The notes: generated by a model from the sequence alone, not told the origin. 64,000 bases of DNA from Acinetobacter sp. SFB (GCF_001647545.1 NZ_LSZH01000001.1:186001-250000), one strand, 5' to 3'; numbered from the stretch's first letter, positions 21,151 to 30,614 are shown. Made by a program: numbers and translations.

Positions 21151-22347
21151 TTATTCGGTAGCAACAAGAGTATCAGTAGTATCAGTAGTTAGGAAGTCTT
21201 TATTGAAAGTATATGAAATATCACCGCTGACAAGAGTTAAAGATCCAGTAACAACCGTGTAGGTAAACGCTGGATAAAGCGTTGTTCCGTTTACAAGTCC
21301 TGAACAGCCAGTTGTATCCACTATACTTTGAGTGGCAACCACAGTTCCATTGGTCGTGCTGTATTTACCGTATTCAACCCCCTGCGTCGATGTGTCACAG
21401 TCATCATTTGCTAAACTGTCAATATACATATAATAACCGTCACTGAAGAATGTGATTGCATTTGTATCACTGAACCAGTTGTCCTGAAGATTGTTTACAG
21501 TGGTGCTAATCCGTTTTAATTTATTTTCACCATTCGTTACACCAGATTCGACCAGTGTTAGGTTGGTTCGATCATAATTTAAGGTAAACGGTACGCCTCC
21601 GTTTGGATTAGACAGTCCTAGCTCGCCATTGGTATCAGTCTCAATTGCTGGATTAATTTGTCCAGTAATTGGATTCCAGTCCAATGTACCGGATTCTACG
21701 CCGCTACCCGTCAGATCAGTTCCATCTACTTCTCCTAATATATATTGCCCAGAAGGAGAAATATGAACAACCACAGCATCCTGCCCGGTATGACTCAACT
21801 CCCAGCTTCCAGCAATATCTTTATAGAAGGCATTTTCGGCATTAGTGAGTGCAGTTGCTAAGGCAACTGGAGTTTTATTAAGTTCGGTAAAAACAGGATC
21901 TGTAATAAATTGATCATAAGTCTGGTTGAAGTTGATGGTGTTGTTAGCCAGTGCGGTGAAGTCAGCATCACTAATTTGGATGCCGTTGTCGTGGTTGGCA
22001 TCGGTGTCAAGTGTTTGTAAAAAAACGATGATATTTTGACGAACATTTTCTATAGTAGATAATTGCAATGGAGTGATTCGAGCAGAAGCTGGAATTGAAT
22101 CACCTAGCTGTACGCCACCAATAAAAAATTTAATGGTATCGCCCGCTTTATAGTCAAAATAACCTTCAGCATTGGTTTTAGCTTTTATACCGCTACTCGT
22201 TTGATATTCAACGCCAGATACTGGTCCATCAACGAGTTGTCCCTGTTGAGTGGTAGTGGTAGGGGGTGGGTTAAAATCGTCATCGTTATCGTCATTACAT
22301 GCTGTAAGTAAGCCCGCAATGGCAAATGCCAAGAGCACTTTTTTCAT
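21151..22347 (-). CDS. Large lipoprotein with an Ig/adhesin-like N-terminal module
   Basis: 398 residues. The signal peptide VLLAFAIAGLLTAC ends in a lipobox (LTAC), followed by an acidic DDNDDDF and a Pro/Thr linker, so the protein is probably surface- or periplasm-facing. The first module (GQLVDGPVSGVEYQT...TNAEGYFDYKAGDTIKF) is a carboxypeptidase-regulatory-like beta fold common in Acinetobacter surface lipoproteins. The rest is beta-rich with Thr/Asn/Asp enrichment and a Cys pair (DDCDTS and TTGCSG) that may be disulfide bonded. Specific function is unknown. Confidence 0.75.
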   Translation of the reverse strand: MKKVLLAFAIAGLLTACNDDNDDDFNPPPTTTTQQGQLVDGPVSGVEYQTSSGIKAKTNAEGYFDYKAGDTIKFFIGGVQLGDSIPASARITPLQLSTIENVRQNIIVFLQTLDTDANHDNGIQISDADFTALANNTINFNQTYDQFITDPVFTELNKTPVALATALTNAENAFYKDIAGSWELSHTGQDAVVVHISPSGQYILGEVDGTDLTGSGVESGTLDWNPITGQINPAIETDTNGELGLSNPNGGVPFTLNYDRTNLTLVESGVTNGENKLKRISTTVNNLQDNWFSDTNAITFFSDGYYMYIDSLANDDCDTSTQGVEYGKYSTTNGTVVATQSIVDTTGCSGLVNGTTLYPAFTYTVVTGSLTLVSGDISYTFNKDFLTTDTTDTLVATE

Positions 22348-22612
22348 TTTTCTACTCCATCATAACCTTTGATTATTGTGCATAGAGCATAAACAAGCTG
22401 AATGTGCGCAAAATATCCTCAAATTAGGATAAATGGATTATTTTTCGTCACTTTTTATAACAATGTAATAAGTTGTAAATATTAAAAGAGCTGTTTTGTG
22501 TTGCTATTCAAATGATTTAAAAAATGAAATGAATTTAATTTTTAAATACACTTAGCGAGAGTAGTTTTTAAATATAAAAATTGTTTTACTTTAATTTTTG
22601 TAATATTTATTA

Positions 22613-22974
22613 GGGGCTGTTGACATTTACTGTTCATAATTAAACCTATAAAGGTAGCCATAAAAATATACAGGCAAAGCAACAGAACTTTTATAATTTC
22701 TTTTGAGCTTGTCATATCGAGTAGCTATTCTTCTAAACTGCTACAGGAAGGAATACCTCGCCACGGACAGCCTGTTCTAATTCTATAGAGAATAGCTTCA
22801 ATAAAATGAGGTAACTTTGGGTTGTAGTGACTGAATAAGTTACGCAAAATAACTTTCAACTTTTGCCAGTGTTGATCTTTCAGCAGGGTACGAAGCATAG
22901 CGAATAGTAAAAGTGGGTTTGGCGATTTGATTTTACTGCTTCACTATTTTTAAGCTAAAAGTGTCAACCCATCC
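22613..22974 (-). mobile_element. Remnant of an IS5-family insertion sequence (MITE-like)
   Basis: A fragment of about 362 bp. On the minus strand a 57-codon frame (22898 to 22725) starts MLRTLLKDQHWQKLKVILRN and reads on through ILYRIRTGCPWRGIP, the N-terminal signature of IS5-family (DUF4096) transposases, then hits a stop. The catalytic DDE region is missing. The ends look like imperfect terminal inverted repeats: GGGGCTGTTGACA at the left and the complement of GGATGGGTTGACA at the right. I could not identify a clean target duplication. It lies between two lipoprotein genes and disrupts nothing recognisable. Confidence 0.75.
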
Positions 22975-22995
22975 TACTTATATTTAATTATTTAA

Positions 22996-23763
22996 TTATT
23001 TAATTTTGATATAAGAGGGTTGAGAAGAATCTGGATGAATAAATACCACCAATTCATGTTGAGTGCTATTGGATTTGATGGGTGAGATTGGATTGTTTTT
23101 AATCGTAGCAATATGCTCATTATTTTTATTATCCACTAAAACAATATCGCTGTCGCGTAATTTAAGGGGGCGATCTGACTGATTATTAATCTCAAAAAAA
23201 TACGTCAATTGGGTGCTTGCAATACCATTCGATTCTATTTTTTCTGATTTAAATAAATCTGCCTGAATATCTACATATTTCAGTGCATTATTGACTTCTA
23301 TAGCTTGTACTTGAGGGATTTGGTATTTTTCAAAATCTTTGAACTGATTTTTATCTTGATCAAGCGGTTCGATTGAATGAGCATGCAAAGAAAAATAACG
23401 ACTTTGTTGGGTTTTATCGTCCATTAATTGCAATAAATTTGAATTTTTCTCGTCGAAAGTAAATGTTCCCGAAGATTCTTTTTGTTTAGTCTTTTGCTTA
23501 AAGAAACTAATTTCTTTTAGGCTATAAGTCTTGTTTTGATGAAGTCTGATTGATATGAGTTTTTTTTCACACGCATCACAGGGGATAAATGCTTGGTAAT
23601 GACCAACCCAACTGGGAATTTGAACCTGTGTCGGTTGTGGAGGCTGTTCAGGTAGATTAAATTTTTCATTTACTGAGGATGTACTATTCTTGTTATCACA
23701 GCCACTTAAAAGTAATAGGGCAAAAAAACTAAGTGTAATCATCGCTTGTTTCATAATGATCAT
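22996..23763 (-). CDS. NlpE-like lipoprotein with C-terminal extension
   Basis: 255 residues (start may be the ATG at 23763 or, three codons later, 23754). Signal peptide with lipobox LSGC. Residues about 50-130 form an NlpE-type domain: WVGHYQAFIPCDACEKK corresponds to the WAGKYKGVFPCADCQGI of the next gene, including the paired cysteines, and SGTFTFDEKNSNLLQL matches the second part. The C-terminal 120 residues form a separate beta-rich domain (YFFEINNQSDRPLKLRDSDI). NlpE proteins are outer-membrane lipoproteins linked to copper tolerance and Cpx surface sensing. The sensor role is inferred from family only. Confidence 0.8.
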   Translation of the reverse strand: MIIMKQAMITLSFFALLLLSGCDNKNSTSSVNEKFNLPEQPPQPTQVQIPSWVGHYQAFIPCDACEKKLISIRLHQNKTYSLKEISFFKQKTKQKESSGTFTFDEKNSNLLQLMDDKTQQSRYFSLHAHSIEPLDQDKNQFKDFEKYQIPQVQAIEVNNALKYVDIQADLFKSEKIESNGIASTQLTYFFEINNQSDRPLKLRDSDIVLVDNKNNEHIATIKNNPISPIKSNSTQHELVVFIHPDSSQPSYIKIK

Positions 23764-23883
23764 TTAATTAGAAAGATATTTTCTAACAGTAAGCATAACT
23801 GAATGATCTCGCTAGTATTCATTCACTAACTAGACGGTTTATTTGTAGCAAATCGTGACGAATATACAGAAATAGAGGAACTA

Positions 23884-23912
23884 AAAAAGCCCGATTTCAG
23901 GCTTTTTGTGCA
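23884..23912. terminator. Terminator after the second NlpE-like gene
   Basis: Hairpin AAAAAGCC / GGCTTTTT with an 8-base loop, lying between the two NlpE-like genes. It would separate their transcription. Confidence 0.8.
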
Positions 23913-23930
23913 AATCAGAACCAAGCTGAA

Positions 23931-24425
23931 TTAATTAAGATCTTTCTGTAGTTTGTAATTAAGCTTTGAATCAATCATTTTGCCTGTGTTGATATCACGC
24001 GCTTCAACAAAATTCTCACCTACAAAAAATTTACGATTTTCACCTGCTTTATCCAAGCGAATAACAGATGGATTATCGGGGTCGAAGCTAAACGTGCCTT
24101 TGACTTTAGATTCATTATTTTTTCCTTTACCCAAATATTTTTGTGTTAATTCATAGGTTTTATCTGTTTTTAACTCCAGTTCTGTTTCAATGCCTTGGCA
24201 ATCGGCACATGGAAAAACACCTTTATATTTACCGGCCCAATCTAGTGAGGTTTCTGCAGTATCACCCATCGGGGTCGCGGGTTGAGTCGTGGTAGGTTGC
24301 ATAGACTCAGTTTGAGTAATTGTATTTTCAGGTGCTTGATTATTTTCAGGTGTATCGGTATTTGGTTTGCTACAGGCAGTTAGAGCGATAGTGATAAGAG
24401 GCAGAATTAATATTATTTTTTTCAC
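23931..24425 (-). CDS. Copper homeostasis/adhesion lipoprotein NlpE-like
   Basis: 164 residues. Signal peptide ILILPLITIALTAC with lipobox LTAC, then a Thr/Pro/Asn/Gln-rich linker of about 45 residues, then a single NlpE N-terminal domain: WAGKYKGVFPCADCQGIETE, with the CADC metal/disulfide motif, and KGTFSFDPDNPSVIRL. In E. coli NlpE is the outer-membrane sensor that activates Cpx on surface contact or lipoprotein stress. This protein is shorter and lacks the C-terminal domain of E. coli NlpE. It is paralogous to the gene downstream, from which a terminator separates it. Confidence 0.85.
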   Translation of the reverse strand: MKKIILILPLITIALTACSKPNTDTPENNQAPENTITQTESMQPTTTQPATPMGDTAETSLDWAGKYKGVFPCADCQGIETELELKTDKTYELTQKYLGKGKNNESKVKGTFSFDPDNPSVIRLDKAGENRKFFVGENFVEARDINTGKMIDSKLNYKLQKDLN

Positions 24426-24744
24426 GATTTCTTTCCTTTTATAAAGTAATGTAACTTTTAAAACTACGTAGGAAAGAAGGTTTATTAAAGATTGTTATTG
24501 TTCGTGCTTTGTTATTTCCTGCATGAGTTTTTATGAGATATGAATATCTTTATTTAAAAAACGCTCTGTAAATTTTTTTCATTTCTAAACTAATAAGTTT
24601 TTGCGAGATATAAAGATTAAAAAATATCCATTTATTTTAAATTATACATTTATATATTAATTGATTATTAATTATACATGTTGAGCTATCTTATTTTAGT
24701 GACCTTGTTAAAATCTGCGCACTTTATAAGGGTGTGGTGTTTTT
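24426..24744. other. AT-rich divergent intergenic region
   Basis: About 320 bases of very AT-rich DNA between the NlpE-like gene and the acyltransferase gene. It must contain divergent promoters but I see no gene, RNA or repeat. Confidence 0.6.
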
Positions 24745-25332
24745 GTGTTCGAAAAATTAGCTGAACAAAGTTTGGAAATGATGGGCTGGGAAATTGATAA
24801 TCATTGGCCGCTTGATTTAGATCAGTGCGTAATGATTGCTGCACCACATACCAGTAATTGGGATGCTTTATATGCCCGTTTGGCCCTAAAAGCTTTAGGG
24901 GTAAATGTTCGTATAACCATTAAAGACAGCTATATGAAGTTTCCGTTTAGACCATTTGTACGTGCTTTGGGTGGAATCGGTATTGACCGCACACCCAAAA
25001 CACAAGGCCAGCCGCGACCAAGTATGGTTGAGGTCATGGCTGATTTATTCAATCACAATCCCAAGCTGGTAATGTTGGTAACGCCTGAAGCTACACGTGC
25101 AAAACAGGAACAATGGAAAACCGGGTTTTATCATGTGGCCACTGCTGCCGGTGTACCGATTGCTTTGGCTTATATGGATTATGCCAAGAAAAAAACCGGA
25201 GTAGGAAAAATTGTATATCCTACTGGGGATTATGAAAAAGATATGGCCGAAATTATGAGTTTCTACTCACAAATCAATGCCAAATTTCCAGAAAATTTTA
25301 GTGTTGATAAGCGTTATTACACTGAAGCATAA
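24745..25332 (+). CDS. 1-acyl-glycerol-3-phosphate acyltransferase family protein
   Basis: 195 residues, PlsC-like acyltransferase fold. The catalytic HX4D motif is present as HTSNWD, with the second block RALGGIGIDRTPK and the third block LVTPEATRAK matching PEGTR-type motifs of the family. There is no clear transmembrane helix, unlike classical PlsC, so it probably works at the membrane surface. GTG 24745 has AAGGGTG upstream. Substrate (glycerolipid or other) is not determined. The gene is monocistronic with its own terminator. Confidence 0.85.
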   Translation: MFEKLAEQSLEMMGWEIDNHWPLDLDQCVMIAAPHTSNWDALYARLALKALGVNVRITIKDSYMKFPFRPFVRALGGIGIDRTPKTQGQPRPSMVEVMADLFNHNPKLVMLVTPEATRAKQEQWKTGFYHVATAAGVPIALAYMDYAKKKTGVGKIVYPTGDYEKDMAEIMSFYSQINAKFPENFSVDKRYYTEA

Positions 25333-25340
25333 TTTTTAAA

Positions 25341-25368
25341 AAGACAGGGAGTTTATCCCTGTCTTGCT
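25341..25368 (+). terminator. Terminator after acyltransferase
   Basis: Perfect 10-bp stem AAGACAGGGA / TCCCTGTCTT with a 5-base loop, 8 bases beyond the stop codon. Confidence 0.8.
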
Positions 25369-25500
25369 TTAAACGTGGCTTAGATTTAGGAATCAGTAAA
25401 AGATTGCTACGACGTTTAGCATTTGCCGTCAGCATGTGATCTGACAATTTTTAGTAATAAATAGAGCTGTAGAGCATTCCGTTAACGAGATGAAATATGT

Positions 25501-25830
25501 TTATTTATTTGCTGTTGAAGTAATTCCACCTAAATGCTGGCAAGCCTCTTGATACCTGACATATTGTTCCTTAATGACATCGGTTAATGGAACATCAAAT
25601 AACTCTTCACCTTCTTTATAACTTTGCACATAAGATTCAGCTTTTTGGCGGCTAGCAGCCAAGGATTGTTCGTGAAATGAGGTAATGGAACTATGCGTCA
25701 TTTGTGCACTTTCAATTTTATTACACTGAAAATCTGAAAGCATTTTTTCTGCATGCTTGACATCGCGAGATGTACCTAAGCTACAGCCAGTGAGAACAAT
25801 AATACCTGCTAATAAAATCAAGGTTTTCAT
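25501..25830 (-). CDS. Small lipoprotein of unknown function
   Basis: 109 residues. Signal peptide TLILLAGIIVLTGC with lipobox LTGC. The mature part is polar and mostly helical, with conserved-looking Cys at CNKIES and CQHLGG that may pair. I do not recognise the family. It is flanked by AT-rich spacers and appears to be transcribed alone. Confidence 0.72.
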   Translation of the reverse strand: MKTLILLAGIIVLTGCSLGTSRDVKHAEKMLSDFQCNKIESAQMTHSSITSFHEQSLAASRQKAESYVQSYKEGEELFDVPLTDVIKEQYVRYQEACQHLGGITSTANK

Positions 25831-26014
25831 TTTAGAAAAATTAGTGGCGAGGATAAGTTATTGTATAAAGTTTTCTCTTATATTAATGGAATGTGAAATG
25901 CCAATTGGGTGTTTTTTGATTAAATGAGATTTATCTGATTTCTTTAAAATATATTTCAGGGAAAATTATTTTAACTCGCTGCATGTGAGTTTTAAATATT
26001 TCATATTAATAAAT

Positions 26015-26755
26015 TTAGAGCAGGGTGCTGAAAATTAAAAAACTACCCGATGCAAATAATAGACTTAATACGGTATGTTTAAATTGTCGCTCTGAAATTT
26101 TATAGAATAATTTTGCGCCCAAGATTACAGGGAAACTTACACTGATCAGCAAGATGAGCATATAAGGCAGTAGTTTTATTTCCAATGTGCTTTGAAGCAA
26201 ATAGGCAACCAAGGTGAAAAGCTGAATGCCGAAATTGAAATGCCGTAAAATATAACGTTGCTCTTGTTTGGACAGGTTTTTCAACATGACCCACGTAGAA
26301 GGTAGTGAGCCACAAAATCCGCCTAAGCCACCCAGTATTCCACCGATAAATCCAACCAGACTATCTGCAAATTTTCCGGATTGTTGCAGTCGTGGAAATT
26401 GTGGATTGAAGAACATGATGGGACACCACAACACTAAAAATAAGCCTAAAACCAATTTAAATGTCGCTGGCTGAATCATTTGCAGTAAATAAGTTCCTAA
26501 AGGTACGCCAATAAGACCTGCAATTAGATACGGTATAACCAATGATTTATTGAGATGAGGATGCTTTTGCTCATTCGATAATGAAATGATATGACTCCAT
26601 ACCGAAGCAAACACCACCAACGGTGCTGCAATTTGCGGTGGCAATACCCATACCCAGAAAGACATGGCAATTAAGGCAAAAGCAAAACCTGTAAGTCCTT
26701 GTACAAAACCTGCGACTATTGCACCAAGAATAAATAACAGCCAAGTCATAAGCAT
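26015..26755 (-). CDS. TauE/SafE (TSUP) family membrane transporter
   Basis: 246-residue inner-membrane protein with about eight hydrophobic segments. The first repeat contains GFVQGLTGFAFALIAM and the second contains GFIGGILGGLGGFCGSL, the paired Gly-rich motif of the TSUP family, which exports sulfite, sulfoacetate or other organosulfur anions. Substrate unknown. The start may be ATG 26755 or the ATG two codons later; neither has a strong ribosome site. Neighbours do not indicate a pathway. Confidence 0.88.
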   Translation of the reverse strand: MLMTWLLFILGAIVAGFVQGLTGFAFALIAMSFWVWVLPPQIAAPLVVFASVWSHIISLSNEQKHPHLNKSLVIPYLIAGLIGVPLGTYLLQMIQPATFKLVLGLFLVLWCPIMFFNPQFPRLQQSGKFADSLVGFIGGILGGLGGFCGSLPSTWVMLKNLSKQEQRYILRHFNFGIQLFTLVAYLLQSTLEIKLLPYMLILLISVSFPVILGAKLFYKISERQFKHTVLSLLFASGSFLIFSTLL

Positions 26756-27002
26756 AAAGTCATAAGGAAAGGCAGCAGTATTCTAAAGATCACCCAAAAA
26801 GCCAAGCTTATATTTATCTGTATTTATGCAAATCTAAGTAGAACTTTTAATAAAAGGATTTAAAGGAGGGGATATTTATTAGCTATATTCACGATGTATA
26901 AAAAAAATGAATAAATGGCTACAAGAGTGCAACAATCGCTCCGTTCATTTCTCCATTAAATCGTTTGATACTGGCATAGTGCAGTAAAAAAAGGTGATGG
27001 AC

Positions 27003-27206
27003 ATGATGAAAAAAATGATATTACTTTCTGTATTCGCAGTGACTTTGAGTGGCTGTGTTGCTGATCCTTATGATGATGGTTATCGTGATCATCGAGACCG
27101 CAACGGACATTATGATCGACAACATGGTGACCGAGATTGGAATAACCAAGATCGTCCGGACTGGAACCATGACAGAAACGATCGAGACCGACCCTACAAT
27201 CGTTAA
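27003..27206 (+). CDS. Small lipoprotein with Asp/Arg/His-rich repetitive tail
   Basis: 67 residues. ATG 27003 is chosen because AAGGTG lies 6 bases upstream; longer starts are possible. The signal peptide ILLSVFAVTLSGC gives a lipidated Cys. The entire mature part is a low-complexity hydrophilic tail of D, R, H, N, Q and Y, with repeated DRD/HDR units (for example YRDHRDRNGHYDRQHGDRDW). It is probably disordered; His and Asp could bind metal ions, but that is speculation. A terminator follows. Confidence 0.7.
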   Translation: MMKKMILLSVFAVTLSGCVADPYDDGYRDHRDRNGHYDRQHGDRDWNNQDRPDWNHDRNDRDRPYNR

Positions 27207-27249
27207 CAGGTTTGTAGGTCAGATCTTAAATTTATAAACTACATTCGAC

Positions 27250-27282
27250 AAAAAAGGATTCCATATAGGAATCCTTTTTTAC
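27250..27282. terminator. Bidirectional terminator between small lipoprotein and rsmD
   Basis: Perfect stem AAAAAGGATTCC / GGAATCCTTTTT with a 5-base loop, with A/T runs at both sides; serves the convergent genes. Confidence 0.9.
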
Positions 27283-27291
27283 TGCCTTTGA

Positions 27292-27849
27292 TTAACAGGA
27301 ATTTTTTTGATATAAGCCTGCGCGCACAGTTCCGGCTTTAGTCTGTTTAATCTGTTGCCATGAAGATGGCAGTTTCAGCTGATTCAAGTCGCGATCTGCT
27401 TCAACATAGATAAAAGCCTGATCTTTAACTAATGGATCGGCAAGTTGAGCAAGTTCTTCCCATAAATCCAAACTATAGGGTGGATCTAAAAATACCAGAT
27501 CAAATTGTTCTTTAAGGGTAGGCAAGACTTGTTGAGCGGTCGCAACTTTTAATTTTGCATGTTGACTGCTTACTCTAAGCAACTGCAAATTATCTGTTAA
27601 AAAAGCCGCTTGAGTACGATTCGGTTCAATCATGACCACTTGTGCCGCGCCACGTGATAATGCCTCAAAACTTAAGGCCCCCGAACCAGCACACAAATCC
27701 AGGACATTCGAATTTTGAATATCCCACATCAACCAGTTGAACAAGGTTTCCCGTACACGATCCGGTGTAGGGCGTAAACCTTCAATACTGGCAAAAGCGA
27801 GTTGGCGACGTTTCCATTCACCACCAATAATGCGGAGTTGATTTTTCAT
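27292..27849 (-). CDS. rsmD: 16S rRNA (guanine(966)-N(2))-methyltransferase RsmD
   Basis: 185 residues. Modifies G966 of 16S rRNA during 30S assembly using SAM. The family N-terminus MKNQLRIIGGEWKRR and RPTPDRVRETLFNWL are clear, followed by SAM motif LDLCAGSGALSFEALSRGA and the catalytic DPPY. It starts 3 bases after the stop of mrdA on the same strand, so the two are cotranscribed. Confidence 0.96.
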   Translation of the reverse strand: MKNQLRIIGGEWKRRQLAFASIEGLRPTPDRVRETLFNWLMWDIQNSNVLDLCAGSGALSFEALSRGAAQVVMIEPNRTQAAFLTDNLQLLRVSSQHAKLKVATAQQVLPTLKEQFDLVFLDPPYSLDLWEELAQLADPLVKDQAFIYVEADRDLNQLKLPSSWQQIKQTKAGTVRAGLYQKNSC

Positions 27850-27852
27850 TGA

Positions 27853-29862
27853 TCAGTCACTCTCTACCAGTTGTGAGTTCGTTGATGGTAATGCAGGCTG
27901 TGCTGATTGCGGTTTATTTGTGCTATTTGCATCAGCGGCGACTGGTGTAGTCCCACTTGGCAATTCACCAGGTTTAATCCCTGCAGTCATTAGACCACCA
28001 CTAATTTGATGACCTGCTGGCTGGATGGGATTTTTTTTACGTTGGAGCAGCCAATAATCAAAAATAGGTCGCGCCAGTTGTGCGGCTGAACCACCGTGTT
28101 TACCATTTTCCCAAACGACAGCTATCGCTATTTCAGGGTTTTCTGCAGGAGCAAAACCGACAAACAAACCATGATCCAGTTGACGTTCGGTTAATAATGA
28201 TTCGTTATATTTTTTGCCTTGAGCAATACTTTTAACCTGTGCAGTTCCGGTTTTACCTGCAATGTGATACATCGGGGTGCGAATACCACGACCGGTTCCA
28301 GTTTCAACCACATCTACCATGGCATCGCGCATCTTGATCCAGTCTTCCGGTTTGCCATTAAACTGAATTTCACCATCTGGGGCATTATGAGATTCATGCG
28401 GTTTTGCCCCATGACTTTCACGCAATACATGCGGGGTAATGTGTGCGCCTTGATTAGCGGTAATCGCAGTGGCCATGGCCAATTGTAAAGGGGTTGCGGT
28501 AAATGCCCCTTGTCCAATACTCACAGAAATGGTTTCACCTTTAAGCCATTTGCTTTTACGGGTTCGCATTTTCCAGTCTGGGCTTGGATATAAACCTGTA
28601 CTTTCACTCGGTAAGTCCACACCAGTTTTTTCACCAAAACCAAACTGACGCATCCAGACATTCATTCTTTCAATGCCCATACGGTAGGCCAAGATATAAT
28701 AGAACGTATCGCAAGACACCACTTGGGCTTTATGCAGATTTACAGCGCCATGACCCGATTTTCGCCAGTCACGGAATTTATGTGAATCTCCGGGTAAGGA
28801 GAAATAACCCGGGTCAGAAATGGCAGTACTCCAATCCAGCAGATTGTAGTGCAGTCCACCCAGACCAAACATCGGTTTAATGGTGGAACCTGGAGGATAG
28901 GCACCTTGTACAGCACGATTGTAAAGTGGCTGATCAAGATTGTCGCGTAAGGCGCTATAGTCGGTATTGCTAATTCCGGTCACGAACAGATTCGGATTGA
29001 AACTTGGACTTGAAACCAGGGCTAAAATTTCCCCAGTTTTAGGATTCAATACCACAATTGCACCACGACGTCCTGCCAGTTGTTCTGTAGCGATCACCTG
29101 TAAGCCATAATCAATTGACAGGTATAAGTCATTGCCTCGAACAGGATCTTTGCGACCTAAATTACGCAGCACATTACCGTGTGCATCGGCTTCAACAGAT
29201 TCATTACCGGGTACGCCGTGTAAAAGATCTTCATAGGATTTTTCGACCCCAATTTTCCCAATGAGGTTGGTTCCTGCATATAAATCTTTATCAATCGATT
29301 TTAATTCTTTGTCATTAATTCGACCCACATAACCCACCACATGCGCAAAAAGCTCACCATGCGGGTAATAGCGGGTCATTTGGGTTTCTATATTAACCCC
29401 GGGGAATTGAAACTTTACTTCACTAAATTTGGCAATATCTGTTTCTGTTAAATTCAATTTAAGCGAAACGCGTTCGGTTTTTTTAGAGGTTTTAATTCGA
29501 CTGCTAAAACGGTCTATATCTTCTTGGGTTAAGGCTAAAATTGGGGTTAAACGCTCAACAGTATCCTCAATATCTTTAACATCAGCACGTGACATGGTGG
29601 CTGAAAACACCGGATAATTGTCGGCAAGTAAAATACCGTTACGGTCGTAAATATAACCGCGTGCAGGCGCTAAAGGTTGCAGGCGAATGCGGTTCTGATC
29701 AGAGGCGGTTGAAAACTCGTCATAATTTGCAATTTGCAAATAGGCATAACGAGCCACCAGTATTAGAAGAAAGAATGCAACAATGCCGACCGCGATAAAC
29801 ACTCGATTGCGATAAATGCGCTTTTCTTGTTGAACATTTTTTAAAGGAAAGTGCTGCTTCAT
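27853..29862 (-). CDS. mrdA: Penicillin-binding protein 2 (MrdA)
   Basis: Elongasome D,D-transpeptidase that cross-links peptidoglycan with RodA during cell elongation. 669 residues. A single N-terminal membrane anchor (FIAVGIVAFFLLILVARYAY) is followed by the PBP dimerisation region (LAPARGYIYDRNG), then the transpeptidase domain. Its catalytic motifs are STIK with Ser at residue 326, SCD as SxN equivalent, and KTGTAQ. The C-terminus carries a Pro/Ala/Ser/Thr-rich tail of about 60 residues. rodA is not adjacent. Target of beta-lactams such as mecillinam by family knowledge. Confidence 0.95.
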   Translation of the reverse strand: MKQHFPLKNVQQEKRIYRNRVFIAVGIVAFFLLILVARYAYLQIANYDEFSTASDQNRIRLQPLAPARGYIYDRNGILLADNYPVFSATMSRADVKDIEDTVERLTPILALTQEDIDRFSSRIKTSKKTERVSLKLNLTETDIAKFSEVKFQFPGVNIETQMTRYYPHGELFAHVVGYVGRINDKELKSIDKDLYAGTNLIGKIGVEKSYEDLLHGVPGNESVEADAHGNVLRNLGRKDPVRGNDLYLSIDYGLQVIATEQLAGRRGAIVVLNPKTGEILALVSSPSFNPNLFVTGISNTDYSALRDNLDQPLYNRAVQGAYPPGSTIKPMFGLGGLHYNLLDWSTAISDPGYFSLPGDSHKFRDWRKSGHGAVNLHKAQVVSCDTFYYILAYRMGIERMNVWMRQFGFGEKTGVDLPSESTGLYPSPDWKMRTRKSKWLKGETISVSIGQGAFTATPLQLAMATAITANQGAHITPHVLRESHGAKPHESHNAPDGEIQFNGKPEDWIKMRDAMVDVVETGTGRGIRTPMYHIAGKTGTAQVKSIAQGKKYNESLLTERQLDHGLFVGFAPAENPEIAIAVVWENGKHGGSAAQLARPIFDYWLLQRKKNPIQPAGHQISGGLMTAGIKPGELPSGTTPVAADANSTNKPQSAQPALPSTNSQLVESD

Positions 29863-30086
29863 ACGCGATCGACTTACATACAGGAGAGGGGGAAAAACCG
29901 GTGGAGTATTCTAACGCATGTTATCATTTTTTGATATTTGTTCAGGCGAACAGTTAGCTGTGTTTAGCTTAAACTTTGACTTTACAGACATTAAAATTGT
30001 AAGGTGCAGTATATAAGAGTTCTGATAATTCTGCTAAAGTCAAAATTGAAAAAAGGACTGTATTAAAAATAAAATTAGGGACAACG

Positions 30087-30614
30087 ATGAAAATAATCAC
30101 AAAAGCATATTCTTTGTTGGCATTTTTTGCGCTCGCAAATGTAGCTCATGCACAAGACAATCCGTATTTACCAGAAGCGAAATTAACCCCTGAAAGTGCA
30201 AAAGCCTGGAATGTTGGGGCAGGATTCACCCAGGAAATGATTCATGTAAATGCCGAATGGGTTAATCCGTATGGAATCGCCTATGCCAAGGCCGGCGTAT
30301 TTATAGATGATGATTACACTCCTGGGGGGCAGGTTGGATTTCGATATCCATACCATCTGACGGGTAAAGATAAAAATGGGTATTATCTCGGGGTATATGC
30401 AGGACATATTGATAGTAAAAGTGTAGACAATGAACTTAAAGCACAACTTGGGGCGGGTGTAGATCTGGCCTATGTTTTGTTAAGCAAGGAACGCATTAGC
30501 AGTTTCAGTATCGGTATTGGTGCGGGTGAAGAGTTAGAAGATAGAAATGGCAATATGGTGGCTGAAACAGAGCCGAGAATACAATTCTCCTATACTTTAA
30601 GTATCGGTTTATAG
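30087..30614 (+). CDS. Predicted outer-membrane beta-barrel protein
   Basis: 175 residues with a cleavable signal peptide (SLLAFFALANVAHA followed by Q). The mature part has alternating hydrophobic and polar strands, for example AWNVGAGFTQEMIHVNAEWV and GYYLGVYAGH, and ends RIQFSYTLSIGL, with an aromatic/hydrophobic terminal strand fitting an eight-stranded barrel. I do not recognise a family. It lies between divergently transcribed mrdA and the DUF445 gene; there is no sign of cotranscription with a partner. Confidence 0.7.
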   Translation: MKIITKAYSLLAFFALANVAHAQDNPYLPEAKLTPESAKAWNVGAGFTQEMIHVNAEWVNPYGIAYAKAGVFIDDDYTPGGQVGFRYPYHLTGKDKNGYYLGVYAGHIDSKSVDNELKAQLGAGVDLAYVLLSKERISSFSIGIGAGEELEDRNGNMVAETEPRIQFSYTLSIGL

